Shown here piece by piece: positions 17,517 to 25,150 of a stretch of 64,000 nucleotides of DNA. The position numbers and the translations under genes were made by a program. Source of the stretch: Bin75 sp965212135. GTDB taxonomy: Bacteria; Nitrospirota; Nitrospiria; Nitrospirales; UBA8639. Position 1 is the stretch's first letter. The number at the start of each line of letters is the position of its first letter. The stretch is from NCBI GenBank assembly GCA_965212135.1, contig OZ243044.1:558001-622000 (forward strand), given 5' to 3'. The notes beneath the pieces are model-generated. The model saw only the letters and a list, made by a program, of their open reading frames with translations. It was not told the DNA's origin and searched no databases.

Positions 17517-17744
17517 TTCCCTGGCCTGAAGGACCTTCCGGTTGTCGTCCGGTTTGGGAAGAAAATCAGAGCTAAACCGGCATAAACAAAGGGGGGACAG
17601 GGTTTTAAGAAAGTCAAACACAGGGCTACGGAATGATGGGACGACAGGCAGAACGACCCCAGACTCTGCGTGCCGATTGGACACGAAGCAGAAATAGATC
17701 ATGCAACCCGTGTCTTTGAGACTGTCAAATCCCGGCAATTTATC

Positions 17745-17773
17745 TTGCATTCAAAACAAAGGGTATGCTATAT
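17745..17773 (+). promoter_or_regulatory. Probable rpsB promoter
   Basis: TTGCAT at 17745-17750, 17-nt spacer, CTATAT at 17768-17773. It would give a 5' leader of about 135 nt before rpsB. The rest of the 399-nt region upstream (17517-17744) holds no gene that I can support; it includes a purine-rich stretch around 17589-17612 resembling REP-like debris. Confidence 0.5.
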
Positions 17774-17857
17774 CTTTCCAGTTTAGGTTCGCCCCACACT
17801 GGAGGACGGCGAGGCGGAAGCCGGGCCGTGGGCGGGCATGCTGTTGAACATTGATGG

Positions 17858-17876
17858 AACGTTCGCTTCGCACGTT
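17858..17876 (+). promoter_or_regulatory. Leader hairpin upstream of rpsB
   Basis: AACGTTCG and CGCACGTT form an 8-bp stem with one mismatch around a 3-nt loop, 40 nt upstream of the rpsB start. Ribosomal protein S2 represses its own leader in many bacteria, but structural correspondence with a known S2 leader is not shown. Confidence 0.25.
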
Positions 17877-17915
17877 ACCTGAAAGATCCTGATACAGGAA
17901 AGGTGAGTCCCCAAT

Positions 17916-18707
17916 ATGGTATCCATTAAACACTTGTTAGAAGCAGGCGTCCATTTTGGACATCAAATCAATCGCTGGAATCCCAAAATGAAGCCCTATA
18001 TTTTTGGGGAAAAAAACGGCATTCACGTGATTGATTTGCAACAGACTGCCGCCCTCTTTCTCAACGCCTATCATTTTGTCCGGGATACCGTCGCGGCCGG
18101 AGAGTCAGTCCTCTTTGTCGGCACCAACAAACGTCAAGCCGTTGATATTGTCGAAGAAGAAGCCAGGCGATGCGGCATGTATTATGTGACACAACGATGG
18201 CTGGGGGGCATGCTCACCAATTTCCAGACCATCAGAAAAAGCATCAGTCAACTCAAAAAACTCGAAGCCGCCCACACCGACGGAACCCATGAACGCCTCA
18301 AGAAAAAAGAAGTCCTGTTCATGGAAAAGGAACGAGCCAAGCTGGAGAAATTTTTGAGCGGCATCAAGGACATGGACAACCTGCCCGGGTGTGTCTATGT
18401 GCTGGACACGCGCATTCAACACATTACCGTCAAAGAAGCGAATCGTTTGGGAATCCCCGTGGTCGCCATCGTGGACACCAATTGCGATCCTTCAGGGATT
18501 GACTACCCAATCCCCGGCAATGACGACGCCATCCGCTCGCTCAAACTCTTTACGGCTCACATCGCGGACGCCTGTCTGGAAGGCCACGCCATTCACGCCA
18601 AGCAAGAGCGCGCGCGCAAAGAAGGCGGAGAAGACAGTCTGTTGGCGGATATGCTCTCTACCCGTTCTCACGACAATGAGACGGAACGCGTGCACACGCC
18701 TTCCTGA
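17916..18707 (+). CDS. rpsB: 30S ribosomal protein S2 (uS2)
   Basis: 263 residues beginning MVSIKHLLEAGVHFGHQ, preceded by an AGGAAAGG ribosome binding site. Diagnostic segments are WNPKMKPYIFGEKNGIHVID, FVGTNKRQAVDIVEEEA, RWLGGMLTNFQTIR and IPVVAIVDTNCDP. The C terminus has a non-conserved charged tail of about 40 residues. First gene of the conserved rpsB-tsf-pyrH-frr group. Confidence 0.98.
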   Translation: MVSIKHLLEAGVHFGHQINRWNPKMKPYIFGEKNGIHVIDLQQTAALFLNAYHFVRDTVAAGESVLFVGTNKRQAVDIVEEEARRCGMYYVTQRWLGGMLTNFQTIRKSISQLKKLEAAHTDGTHERLKKKEVLFMEKERAKLEKFLSGIKDMDNLPGCVYVLDTRIQHITVKEANRLGIPVVAIVDTNCDPSGIDYPIPGNDDAIRSLKLFTAHIADACLEGHAIHAKQERARKEGGEDSLLADMLSTRSHDNETERVHTPS

Positions 18708-18780
18708 TCCGTAAGATTTTCGTCCGTCACGTTGTTTCGTTTCACGCCCAGCCCACACCAGCAAGGGAGAACCCGACACC

Positions 18781-19377
18781 ATGTCCAGCTTGAGTGCCCT
18801 GGTCAAAGAATTACGCGGTAAAACGGGAGCCGGAATCCTCGATTGTCAAACCGCGCTCAAAGACACCGATTCGGATATTGAAAAAGCCGTTGACCTGCTT
18901 CGTCAACGCGGCTTGGCCGCGGCCCAAAAAAAAGCCGGACGGGAAACCAGGGAAGGCGTCATCGCATCCTATATCCACGCCGGGAGCAAAATCGGCGTCC
19001 TCGTGGAAATCAATTGCGAAACGGACTTTGTCGCGCGCAACGACGAATTTCAGGGATTCGTCAAAAACGTCGCCCTCCAAATCGCCGCGGCCAATCCCGC
19101 CTACGTCGCACGCGAACACGTCCCGACCGAGCAGGTTGACCGGGAAAAGGCCATTTACCTGGCGCAGGCCAAAGAACTCGGCAAGCCGGCGGCCGCGCTC
19201 GAAAAAATCGTTCAGGGAAAACTGGAAAAATTCTACCAGGAACATTGCCTGCTTGAGCAAGCGTTCATCAAAGATCCCAACGTCACGATCACCGAAATCC
19301 TCACGCAAAAAATCGCCATAATCGGAGAAAATATCACCATTTCTCGATTTACACGCTACCAATTGGGGCAGGAATGA
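18781..19377 (+). CDS. tsf: Elongation factor Ts, short form
   Basis: Nucleotide-exchange factor for EF-Tu. 198 residues, the short type lacking part of the second core domain found in the E. coli protein (283 residues). The N-terminal UBA-like region has LRGKTGAGILDCQTALK and the core has EINCETDFVARNDEF with the conserved TDFVA loop. An AAGGGAGAA ribosome binding site precedes the ATG. The TGA overlaps the ATG of pyrH (ATGA). Confidence 0.97.
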   Translation: MSSLSALVKELRGKTGAGILDCQTALKDTDSDIEKAVDLLRQRGLAAAQKKAGRETREGVIASYIHAGSKIGVLVEINCETDFVARNDEFQGFVKNVALQIAAANPAYVAREHVPTEQVDREKAIYLAQAKELGKPAAALEKIVQGKLEKFYQEHCLLEQAFIKDPNVTITEILTQKIAIIGENITISRFTRYQLGQE

Positions 19378-20105
19378 CGCCTGTTCAGTACCACCGCATT
19401 CTCCTCAAAATCAGCGGCGAAATGCTCGCCGGAGACCTGCCTTACGGCATTAACCCCAACGTGCTCTCAACCCTCGCCGGTGAAATCCGCGAGGTCGTTG
19501 ACATGAACATAGAGGTCGCGCTCGTGATCGGCGGCGGGAATATTTTTCGAGGCATTGCCGCCAGCGCGGCGGGGATGGAACGAGCGTCGGCTGATTACAT
19601 GGGTATGCTCGCCACCCTGCTCAATGCCCTCGCTCTGCAAAACGCGCTTGAAAAAGCCGGGGTGGTCACGCGCGTCTTATCCGCCATTGAAATGCGGCAA
19701 CTGGCAGAAGGGTACATCCGCCGGCGAGCTATTCGGCACCTTGAAAAAAAGCGCGTGGTGATTTTTGCCGCCGGGACCGGCAACCCCTATTTTACCACGG
19801 ACACGGCGGCGGCGTTGCGTGCCATGGAGATACAAGCCGACGTGGTCATCAAGGGCACCAAGGTCAACGGGATTTACGATTCGGACCCGCTCAACAACCC
19901 TTCGGCAACCATGTTTGCCGAACTGCCGTTTCTCTCCATCCTCAACAAGAACCTGAAGGTCATGGACGCCACGGCCATTACGCTCTGCATGGACAACAAT
20001 CTTCCGTTGATCGTTTTTAACGTCACCGAGCCGGGCAATTTAAAACGCGTGGTCCTGGGGGAAAAAATCGGGACGCTCGTGAAACACGACGCCGTCCTGA
20101 CGTAG
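19374..20105 (+). CDS. pyrH: UMP kinase
   Basis: Amino-acid-kinase-fold enzyme converting UMP to UDP. 243 residues. Motifs: RILLKISGEML, VIGGGNIFRG, RASADYMGMLATLLNALALQ (split here), FAAGTGNPYFTTDTAA, KGTKVNGIYDSDP. Translationally coupled to tsf; followed by frr after 16 nt. Family members are hexamers regulated by GTP and UTP. Confidence 0.97.
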   Translation: MTPVQYHRILLKISGEMLAGDLPYGINPNVLSTLAGEIREVVDMNIEVALVIGGGNIFRGIAASAAGMERASADYMGMLATLLNALALQNALEKAGVVTRVLSAIEMRQLAEGYIRRRAIRHLEKKRVVIFAAGTGNPYFTTDTAAALRAMEIQADVVIKGTKVNGIYDSDPLNNPSATMFAELPFLSILNKNLKVMDATAITLCMDNNLPLIVFNVTEPGNLKRVVLGEKIGTLVKHDAVLT

Positions 20106-20121
20106 CCGAGGCACATGACCG

Positions 20122-20682
20122 ATGCCGTACCAGGCCATTCTCGCAAAGATGACTCACAAGATGGACGGCGCCATCGAGCATCTCAAGCAGGAACTCGCCG
20201 GACTCCGTGGCGGGCGGGTGTCCTTATCACTCCTGGACCACGTGCAAGTTGATTACTATGGCACGCCGACCCCCCTGAAACGGGTGAGCAACCTCTCAAT
20301 GCCGGACAGCCGGCTCATCATGATCCAGCCATGGGACCCGTCAAGCATTCACGACATTGAAAAGGCCGTGCTGGCGTCAGATCTCGGCCTCAATCCATCG
20401 AACGACGGGAAGGTGATTCGGATCCCGATTCCTGCCTTGAGCGAGGAACGTCGAAAAGAATTCGTCAAAATTTGCCGGAAATACGGGGAAGACGCAAAAA
20501 TCCACATTCGAGGCATCCGTCGTGAGACCAATGACGCACTGAAACGCCTCCAAAAAGACGCGACGATGACCGAGGACGACTTGCGACGGGGCGAGACGGA
20601 CGTTCAGAAAAGCACGGATGGCAAGATTCAAAAATCCGATGAACTCTTAAAGAAAAAGGAGGAGGAAATCTTAGAGATTTAA
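20122..20682 (+). CDS. frr: Ribosome recycling factor
   Basis: 186 residues, standard length. Splits terminated ribosomes together with EF-G. Diagnostic parts: LAGLRGGRVSLSLLDHVQVDYYGTPTPL, within which the RxGRAS motif is replaced by LRGGRVSLSLL, LIMIQPWDPSSIHDIEKA, and the C-terminal KKKEEEI. The start at 20122 is the first ATG in frame and lacks a strong Shine-Dalgarno. Confidence 0.96.
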   Translation: MPYQAILAKMTHKMDGAIEHLKQELAGLRGGRVSLSLLDHVQVDYYGTPTPLKRVSNLSMPDSRLIMIQPWDPSSIHDIEKAVLASDLGLNPSNDGKVIRIPIPALSEERRKEFVKICRKYGEDAKIHIRGIRRETNDALKRLQKDATMTEDDLRRGETDVQKSTDGKIQKSDELLKKKEEEILEI

Positions 20683-20692
20683 GGCCCCGCTC

Positions 20693-21871
20693 GTGTCTTT
20701 TCCCGCTGCCACAAATACCCCGACCGCTCCTGTTTCGCTGACACCAACGCTTGCCCGCATCAGCCTCCCCGCGTTAGCCCACAACCTCGGCGAACTGCGT
20801 CACAGGATCCCGCCACGCACGGCAATCCTGGCGGTGGTCAAAGCCGACGGCTATGGCCACGGAGCCAGGACGATGGCCGAGGCCTTGTCTCAACTCGGAA
20901 TCCAGCATTTCGGGGTGGCCACGGTCGAAGAAGGCGTGGCCCTGCGGGAAGCCGGACTGCCCGGAACCATTCTTGTGATGGGCGGTTTCTTCCCATGGCA
21001 ATGCCAAGCGCTCATCAATGCCAACCTGATTCCCGCGCTTTCAGACGCCGATGCCGCCCATGCCTTGAGTCAACGGGTGCCACACCAGGTTCGGCCGTAT
21101 CCCGTTCATATCAAATTGGATACGGGCATGCGACGGTTGGGCTTCACACCCGAGGCGGCATTGTCCCTCTTGCAGTCACCTGTTTTTTCTCATGACTTGT
21201 CGTGCCAGGGTCTCATGACCCATCTCGCCGACGCCGAGAATCCGGACCCCGGCTTTACCCTTCACCAGCTTCATCAATTTGAAACAGCCGTTCAGAGCCT
21301 TCGCGTCGCCAAAGACCCTGTCCCCCACCTTCATGCCGCCAATACCGCAGGCATACTCTGGCACCCTCAATCATGGCTGGACATGGTCCGGCCCGGACTG
21401 TTGTTATACGGGTACGCACCGACGCCGAACAGACACACGCCCCTTTCCCTGCAACCGGTCATGACCCTGACAACCAAAGTCGTGCACGTCAAAACGGTCG
21501 GGAAAGGAGAACCCGTCAGTTACGGCAACCTCTACCGCACAAAACGGGATTCCCGGCTAGCCGTCCTTCCCATCGGGTACACACACGGATATAACCGCCG
21601 GCTCTCCAACAACGGAGCCGTCATCATTCATGACCGGCGATGCCCGGTCGTCGGACGAATCTGTATGGATATGACCGTGGTTGACGCAACCGATGCCCCC
21701 GGTATCAAACCGGGAGACGACGCGCTGTTACTGGGCCAATCGAAAACACAGGCCATCACCGCCTATGAGCTGGCGAAGTGGCAGGACTCCATTCCGTATG
21801 AAGTCTTGTGCAATCTCGGCGCACACGTGAACCGCATGTATGAACCGCTGACAAATCTTTGTCATGAGTGA
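20693..21871 (+). CDS. alr: Alanine racemase
   Basis: PLP enzyme making D-alanine for peptidoglycan. 392 residues. The PLP Lys is in AVVKADGYGHGA (about 51), the Tyr base in the C-terminal domain in the context IGYTHGYNRRLS, and the RICMDMTVVD segment contributes to the active site. The GTG start at 20693 lies 10 nt after frr and just downstream of its purine-rich 3' end, so it likely extends the translation operon. It converges with the thiamine-binding-type gene. Confidence 0.95.
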   Translation: MSFPAATNTPTAPVSLTPTLARISLPALAHNLGELRHRIPPRTAILAVVKADGYGHGARTMAEALSQLGIQHFGVATVEEGVALREAGLPGTILVMGGFFPWQCQALINANLIPALSDADAAHALSQRVPHQVRPYPVHIKLDTGMRRLGFTPEAALSLLQSPVFSHDLSCQGLMTHLADAENPDPGFTLHQLHQFETAVQSLRVAKDPVPHLHAANTAGILWHPQSWLDMVRPGLLLYGYAPTPNRHTPLSLQPVMTLTTKVVHVKTVGKGEPVSYGNLYRTKRDSRLAVLPIGYTHGYNRRLSNNGAVIIHDRRCPVVGRICMDMTVVDATDAPGIKPGDDALLLGQSKTQAITAYELAKWQDSIPYEVLCNLGAHVNRMYEPLTNLCHE

Positions 21872-21922
21872 GACAATGCCGCGGAGCCAGGAGGACCGAC
21901 GCGCCACCCGTCATGCGGTCAT

Positions 21923-22243
21923 TCACGTCTTCAGTTTCTTCTTCAGCCGCTTTTCCACACTGGCGACTTTTCCGCTTAAGCGGCCCTGATGCCCTTTGCG
22001 ATAATCAACTTTGATCGTACAGGAAACGCGGCGGCAATCCTTCTTCATCCGCTCATAACATTGGCGCACCACGTCAAAGACCTCATCCCATTCCCCCTCC
22101 AGCACCGTGCCCATGGGATTCAGGCGATACGCGACCCCGCTCCGGTCAATAATCTGCAAAGACCGTGACACGTATTTTCCCACGCTTTCGGTTTGACCCA
22201 AAGGCGACATGCTGAATTCCAATAAGACCATCGTTCCCACCAT
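21923..22243 (-). CDS. Thiamine-binding-type protein (MTH1187/YkoF-like)
   Basis: 106 residues, matching the length of the MTH1187/DUF77 family of ferredoxin-like fold proteins. Features are LLEFSMSPLGQTESVGKYVS at the N terminus, the central YRLNPMGTVLEGEWDEVFDVV, and the Lys-rich C terminus. Family members bind thiamine or pyrimidine-like ligands, but the physiological role is unclear. Last gene of a four-gene minus-strand run (HNH endonuclease, 59-residue ORF, siroheme enzyme, this gene), 11 nt after the previous stop. Confidence 0.85.
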   Translation of the reverse strand: MVGTMVLLEFSMSPLGQTESVGKYVSRSLQIIDRSGVAYRLNPMGTVLEGEWDEVFDVVRQCYERMKKDCRRVSCTIKVDYRKGHQGRLSGKVASVEKRLKKKLKT

Positions 22244-22254
22244 CCTTTGGAAAA

Positions 22255-22890
22255 TTATGAAACGGACGACGCATCGCGATCAATCCATGACCGGGGATAC
22301 GCGATGTTCCCTGTCAATTGAAAACCCTCCACCGCCGCCTTCAATCGCTCCCGCCTTTTTTCCGCACCCGGTTCACCGGCCTGGACTTCCTCGCGCACCG
22401 CGCCCAACCAATCCAGAAACCTTTCAAATTCTTCGTCAAAGATCGCGTCACAGTTCTGTCGCAGGACGCCGGCCAGCGCAGGGGACGCGCCGCTTGTACT
22501 AATCGCCATACGAAGCGCCCCTCGGTGGACCACGGCCGGCATCATCACATTCGACAATTCCGGCCGGTCAGCCGACCACACCAAAAACCGTTCGGCTTCC
22601 GATAATGCCCGTAACGATTGCGCGAGATCCGTGTCGTGCACCAGGGTATTGAGGACCATAAAAACGCCCTGCGTATCACTTGATCGAAAGCGTCGTCCAC
22701 GATGAAGAATGGCGCCGGACGCCGTGAGTTTCCGAAGCGGCACGTTCAACGTGGGGTTCACCACGACCACTTTGGCCCCGCTATCCAGCAACAGCGAGGT
22801 CTTGTGTGCGGCCTCATCTTCACCACCGATGACCGCGCAGAAGCGGCCTTGCAGACTTAAAGAAATTTGAAAACCGGGATTGCTGGTCAT
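22255..22890 (-). CDS. Precorrin-2 dehydrogenase/sirohydrochlorin ferrochelatase-like
   Basis: 211 residues from the ATG at 22890, resembling the N-terminal part of CysG and Met8p/SirC: the Rossmann nucleotide motif (FCAVIGGEDEAAHKTSLLL) and LNTLVHDTDL, with NVMMPAVVHRGALRMAISTSGASPALAGVLR in the second domain. This bifunctional or dehydrogenase-only enzyme converts precorrin-2 to sirohydrochlorin (siroheme synthesis). Family residues for chelatase activity cannot be judged here. The ATG overlaps the stop of the small ORF upstream. No cobA-type methyltransferase is adjacent. Confidence 0.88.
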   Translation of the reverse strand: MTSNPGFQISLSLQGRFCAVIGGEDEAAHKTSLLLDSGAKVVVVNPTLNVPLRKLTASGAILHRGRRFRSSDTQGVFMVLNTLVHDTDLAQSLRALSEAERFLVWSADRPELSNVMMPAVVHRGALRMAISTSGASPALAGVLRQNCDAIFDEEFERFLDWLGAVREEVQAGEPGAEKRRERLKAAVEGFQLTGNIAYPRSWIDRDASSVS

Positions 22891-23066
22891 GCCGATACTT
22901 CCTGACCTCGCACGATGGTGGCCCGCAACCAATGACACCAGGCGATTAACCCGTTTTCCTCAAAGCCTTCCTCGCGCAACAACCGGAACCCGCACACACA
23001 AGAGGGGCCACGAACGGAGACGGCATCACTGGGCGATGAATGATAGAGGAAACGGCCCTTACGCAT
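22887..23066 (-). CDS. 59-residue ORF between HNH and siroheme genes
   Basis: A small frame starting MRKGRFLYHSS at 23066, overlapping the HNH stop at 23061-23059, and ending at TGA 22889-22887, which overlaps the ATG of the siroheme gene. The overlaps at both ends resemble translational coupling. It contains CVCGF and WCHW, so four Cys/His positions might bind metal, but the number is small. No homologue is recognised. It may equally be chance frame in an intergenic space; no independent Shine-Dalgarno is visible. Confidence 0.45.
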   Translation of the reverse strand: MRKGRFLYHSSPSDAVSVRGPSCVCGFRLLREEGFEENGLIAWCHWLRATIVRGQEVSA

Positions 23067-23589
23067 CAGAGTCCAATTCCATGTGCCAATAAAGATAATC
23101 ACGCCAACTGTCCGGAGCGTTCCGAATGCCAATCATAATGGTCAGGGTGGGATTCCATCGCGGCTTTGCCGGTTTTTTCAGCAAGTGCATATGGGCTTCT
23201 TCCGGAGTTCTTCCGCTCTTTTTGTTATTACAACGCCAGCACGCCGTCACGATATTGTCCCAGGTTTTCTTGCCACCGTTGGCAATCGGCACGACGTGAT
23301 CAAACGTCAGCTCTTCGGTTCGAAATCGCTTGCCGCAATACTGGCATGTATATTTGTCGCGGGTAAAAATATTAATCCGTGAAAACTTGACCGTCCGATG
23401 CGCGGACCGTAACTTGACGACTTTCAGGAGCCGCATCACCGAGGGGAGCTTAAAGCTGATCGTGATGCCTCGAATTTCCCGATCATAACATTCGAGGACT
23501 TCGACTTTCCCTTGACAAAGCAACGTGATGGCCTTCTGCCATTGCACAACCCGCAGAGGCTCATATGTGGCGTTTAACAATAACGTCAT
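23059..23589 (-). CDS. HNH endonuclease family protein
   Basis: 176 residues. Zinc-binding HNH fold: CQYCGKRF (about 81-88), the first His of the catalytic pair in LTFDHVVPIANGG (about 93-105), and CWRCNNKKSGRTPEEA (about 116-131) supply the CxxC pairs and Asn. The N terminus MTLLLNATYEPLRVVQWQK matches a subfamily of stand-alone HNH proteins found in many free-living bacteria, often chromosomal rather than mobile. Role unknown. It is divergent from the Rieske gene with a 144-nt gap. Confidence 0.88.
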   Translation of the reverse strand: MTLLLNATYEPLRVVQWQKAITLLCQGKVEVLECYDREIRGITISFKLPSVMRLLKVVKLRSAHRTVKFSRINIFTRDKYTCQYCGKRFRTEELTFDHVVPIANGGKKTWDNIVTACWRCNNKKSGRTPEEAHMHLLKKPAKPRWNPTLTIMIGIRNAPDSWRDYLYWHMELDSDA

Positions 23590-23733
23590 AGACCGCCATC
23601 CCCGGTGTGACGCATGAATCCCGCCCGCTTGTATAGCATCAGGACCGGCGTTGAGGCAACAGCCGCCAGAAATTTCTCACTTGAGACGACCCAAACACCT
23701 TGATAAGGTGCAACTTTTTCCGGACCGGCTCTT

Positions 23734-24168
23734 ATGCACTACGTAAACGTGGCCCGCATTCAAGACCTGCCACCCGGAACCTGCCTTTCGGTTGACGTAA
23801 CGGGCGATCGCGACGTGGCGTTATACAACATGGACGGAAAGATCCTGGCATTGCGGAATACCTGCCCGCACGCCGGAGGCCCGCTCGGGGACGGCACACT
23901 GGAAGGGGACGTTGTGCGCTGTCCGTGGCACGGATGGACCTTTAACGTGCGCACGGGACAATGCCTGAAAAACCCCGTTCCGGCCTGGTCGGTCACCCGT
24001 TACCCGACTCGGGTGGAACATGGCATCATCCAGGTCGCCTGTCCGCCTGAACAGGGAGGAAACGCCGGGATATTTGGTCTTGATGGGGCAACGGCGGCAA
24101 CTGATGAAACGGCATCAGGTGAACGGCGGCCAGAGAAATCACGCGGACCGTTTGATCCTTCAACGTGA
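23734..24168 (+). CDS. Rieske [2Fe-2S] protein
   Basis: 144 residues; soluble Rieske-type ferredoxin. The cluster ligands are in CPHAGG (Cys and His, about 46-48) and CPWHGW (about 66-71), and the disulfide cysteines of respiratory Rieske proteins are absent, which fits a small electron-transfer or dioxygenase-type ferredoxin. Residues after about 105 are not conserved and overlap the opposite-strand gene by 143 nt. Partner oxidoreductase not obvious locally. Confidence 0.88.
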   Translation: MHYVNVARIQDLPPGTCLSVDVTGDRDVALYNMDGKILALRNTCPHAGGPLGDGTLEGDVVRCPWHGWTFNVRTGQCLKNPVPAWSVTRYPTRVEHGIIQVACPPEQGGNAGIFGLDGATAATDETASGERRPEKSRGPFDPST

Positions 24169-24511
24169 CCCGCCACGCAAACTCCCGTTCAATCCATTCC
24201 TGCGACCCTTTTTCCCGGACAAGCATTCTGACGGCGTACACGCCGGGACGTTCTTTGCCGACCTGCCACGCGCCTTGATGAAAGAGCACACCGCGAATGG
24301 TCAACTCTTCGACATATCGGTCCAGCGCCTGTTCCAACGTGGGAGCATTGCGGGCGGGATGAGCACGAACCAGCTCCAACGCTTCGTAGGCCTGGGCATC
24401 ATCCGGAATATCGGGGGTGTTCCCTTCGGGTCGGGAAAACACAAAACCCGAGATCACGAGGAGCGCCAACGCCCCAAAGCCTACGAAGCCTCTGATACCG
24501 ACCGATCCCAT
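24026..24511 (-). CDS. Single-TM hypothetical protein, convergent overlap with Rieske gene
   Basis: About 161 residues from ATG 24511 (upstream in-frame starts exist). An N-terminal hydrophobic stretch (FVGFGALALLVISGFVF, about 8-24) anchors a soluble domain with EWIEREFAWRVTLKDQTVRVISLAAVH (about 105-131, split), of no recognised family. It overlaps the Rieske C terminus by 143 nt, so one of the two C termini may be mis-assigned; the last 25 residues are low-complexity and may be dispensable. It overlaps the adenosyltransferase gene by 31 nt, suggesting co-transcription. Confidence 0.55.
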   Translation of the reverse strand: MGSVGIRGFVGFGALALLVISGFVFSRPEGNTPDIPDDAQAYEALELVRAHPARNAPTLEQALDRYVEELTIRGVLFHQGAWQVGKERPGVYAVRMLVREKGSQEWIEREFAWRVTLKDQTVRVISLAAVHLMPFHQLPPLPHQDQISRRFLPVQADRRPG

Positions 24512-25068
24512 AACAATTCCGGTTCTCCGGCGTGATGGGCCATCCATCGCGCCGACACAAACAACGCGTCGCTCAAACGGTTCAAAAAAGGAATGACGAG
24601 AGGGGCCATCGCTTCCTCACGGGCCAAACGCACGCACCGACGTTCGGCCCGGCGGGCGACGGTTCGGGCCTGATGAAGAAACCCGGGAACTTTCCCGCCT
24701 CCCGGCAACAGGAATTCTTTTAAGGGTGCGAGATCTTCCTGGCACCGATCTATCCAATGTTCCAATCGTTCAACGTCCCGAGGGGTCACCGACGGCATAT
24801 TCTTGAATGTCTGCCCCGGAGCGGTGGCGAGCAATCCCCCAATGTCGAACAATTTATTCTGAATCCATGCCATCGTCTCTTCCAATCGGATGGCCGCGTC
24901 ACCCTGTTCCGTATTATTAAACGCCCGGACCAATCCGATGATCGTGTTGAGTTCATCAACCGCCCCATAGGCTTCCACCCGAACGGCATCTTTCTCAACA
25001 TCCTGACCACCCGCCAGCCGCGTGCGGCCGCCGTCACCGGTTTTTGTATAGACCTTCGAAATTCTCAT
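24481..25068 (-). CDS. Cob(I)alamin adenosyltransferase, PduO type
   Basis: 195 residues. Transfers adenosyl from ATP to cob(I)alamin to make coenzyme B12. PduO family marks are the N-terminal KVYTKTGDGGRTRLAGG (about 4-20), VEAYGAVDELNTIIGL (about 31-46), and PGGGKVPGFLHQARTVARRAER (about 122-143), with the conserved LNRLSDALFV near the C terminus. It lies just beside the BtuB/BtuCDF B12 import genes, which makes the physiological link strong. 82 nt separate it from btuB upstream. Confidence 0.92.
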   Translation of the reverse strand: MRISKVYTKTGDGGRTRLAGGQDVEKDAVRVEAYGAVDELNTIIGLVRAFNNTEQGDAAIRLEETMAWIQNKLFDIGGLLATAPGQTFKNMPSVTPRDVERLEHWIDRCQEDLAPLKEFLLPGGGKVPGFLHQARTVARRAERRCVRLAREEAMAPLVIPFLNRLSDALFVSARWMAHHAGEPELLWDRSVSEAS

Positions 25069-25150
25069 GCTGATCTCTCATGGTTGCCCGCTCCGGCAAC
25101 GCGCACACCGGAGTGGGTTATCATCGCCGGCCAGTCATCCACCGGCACCC

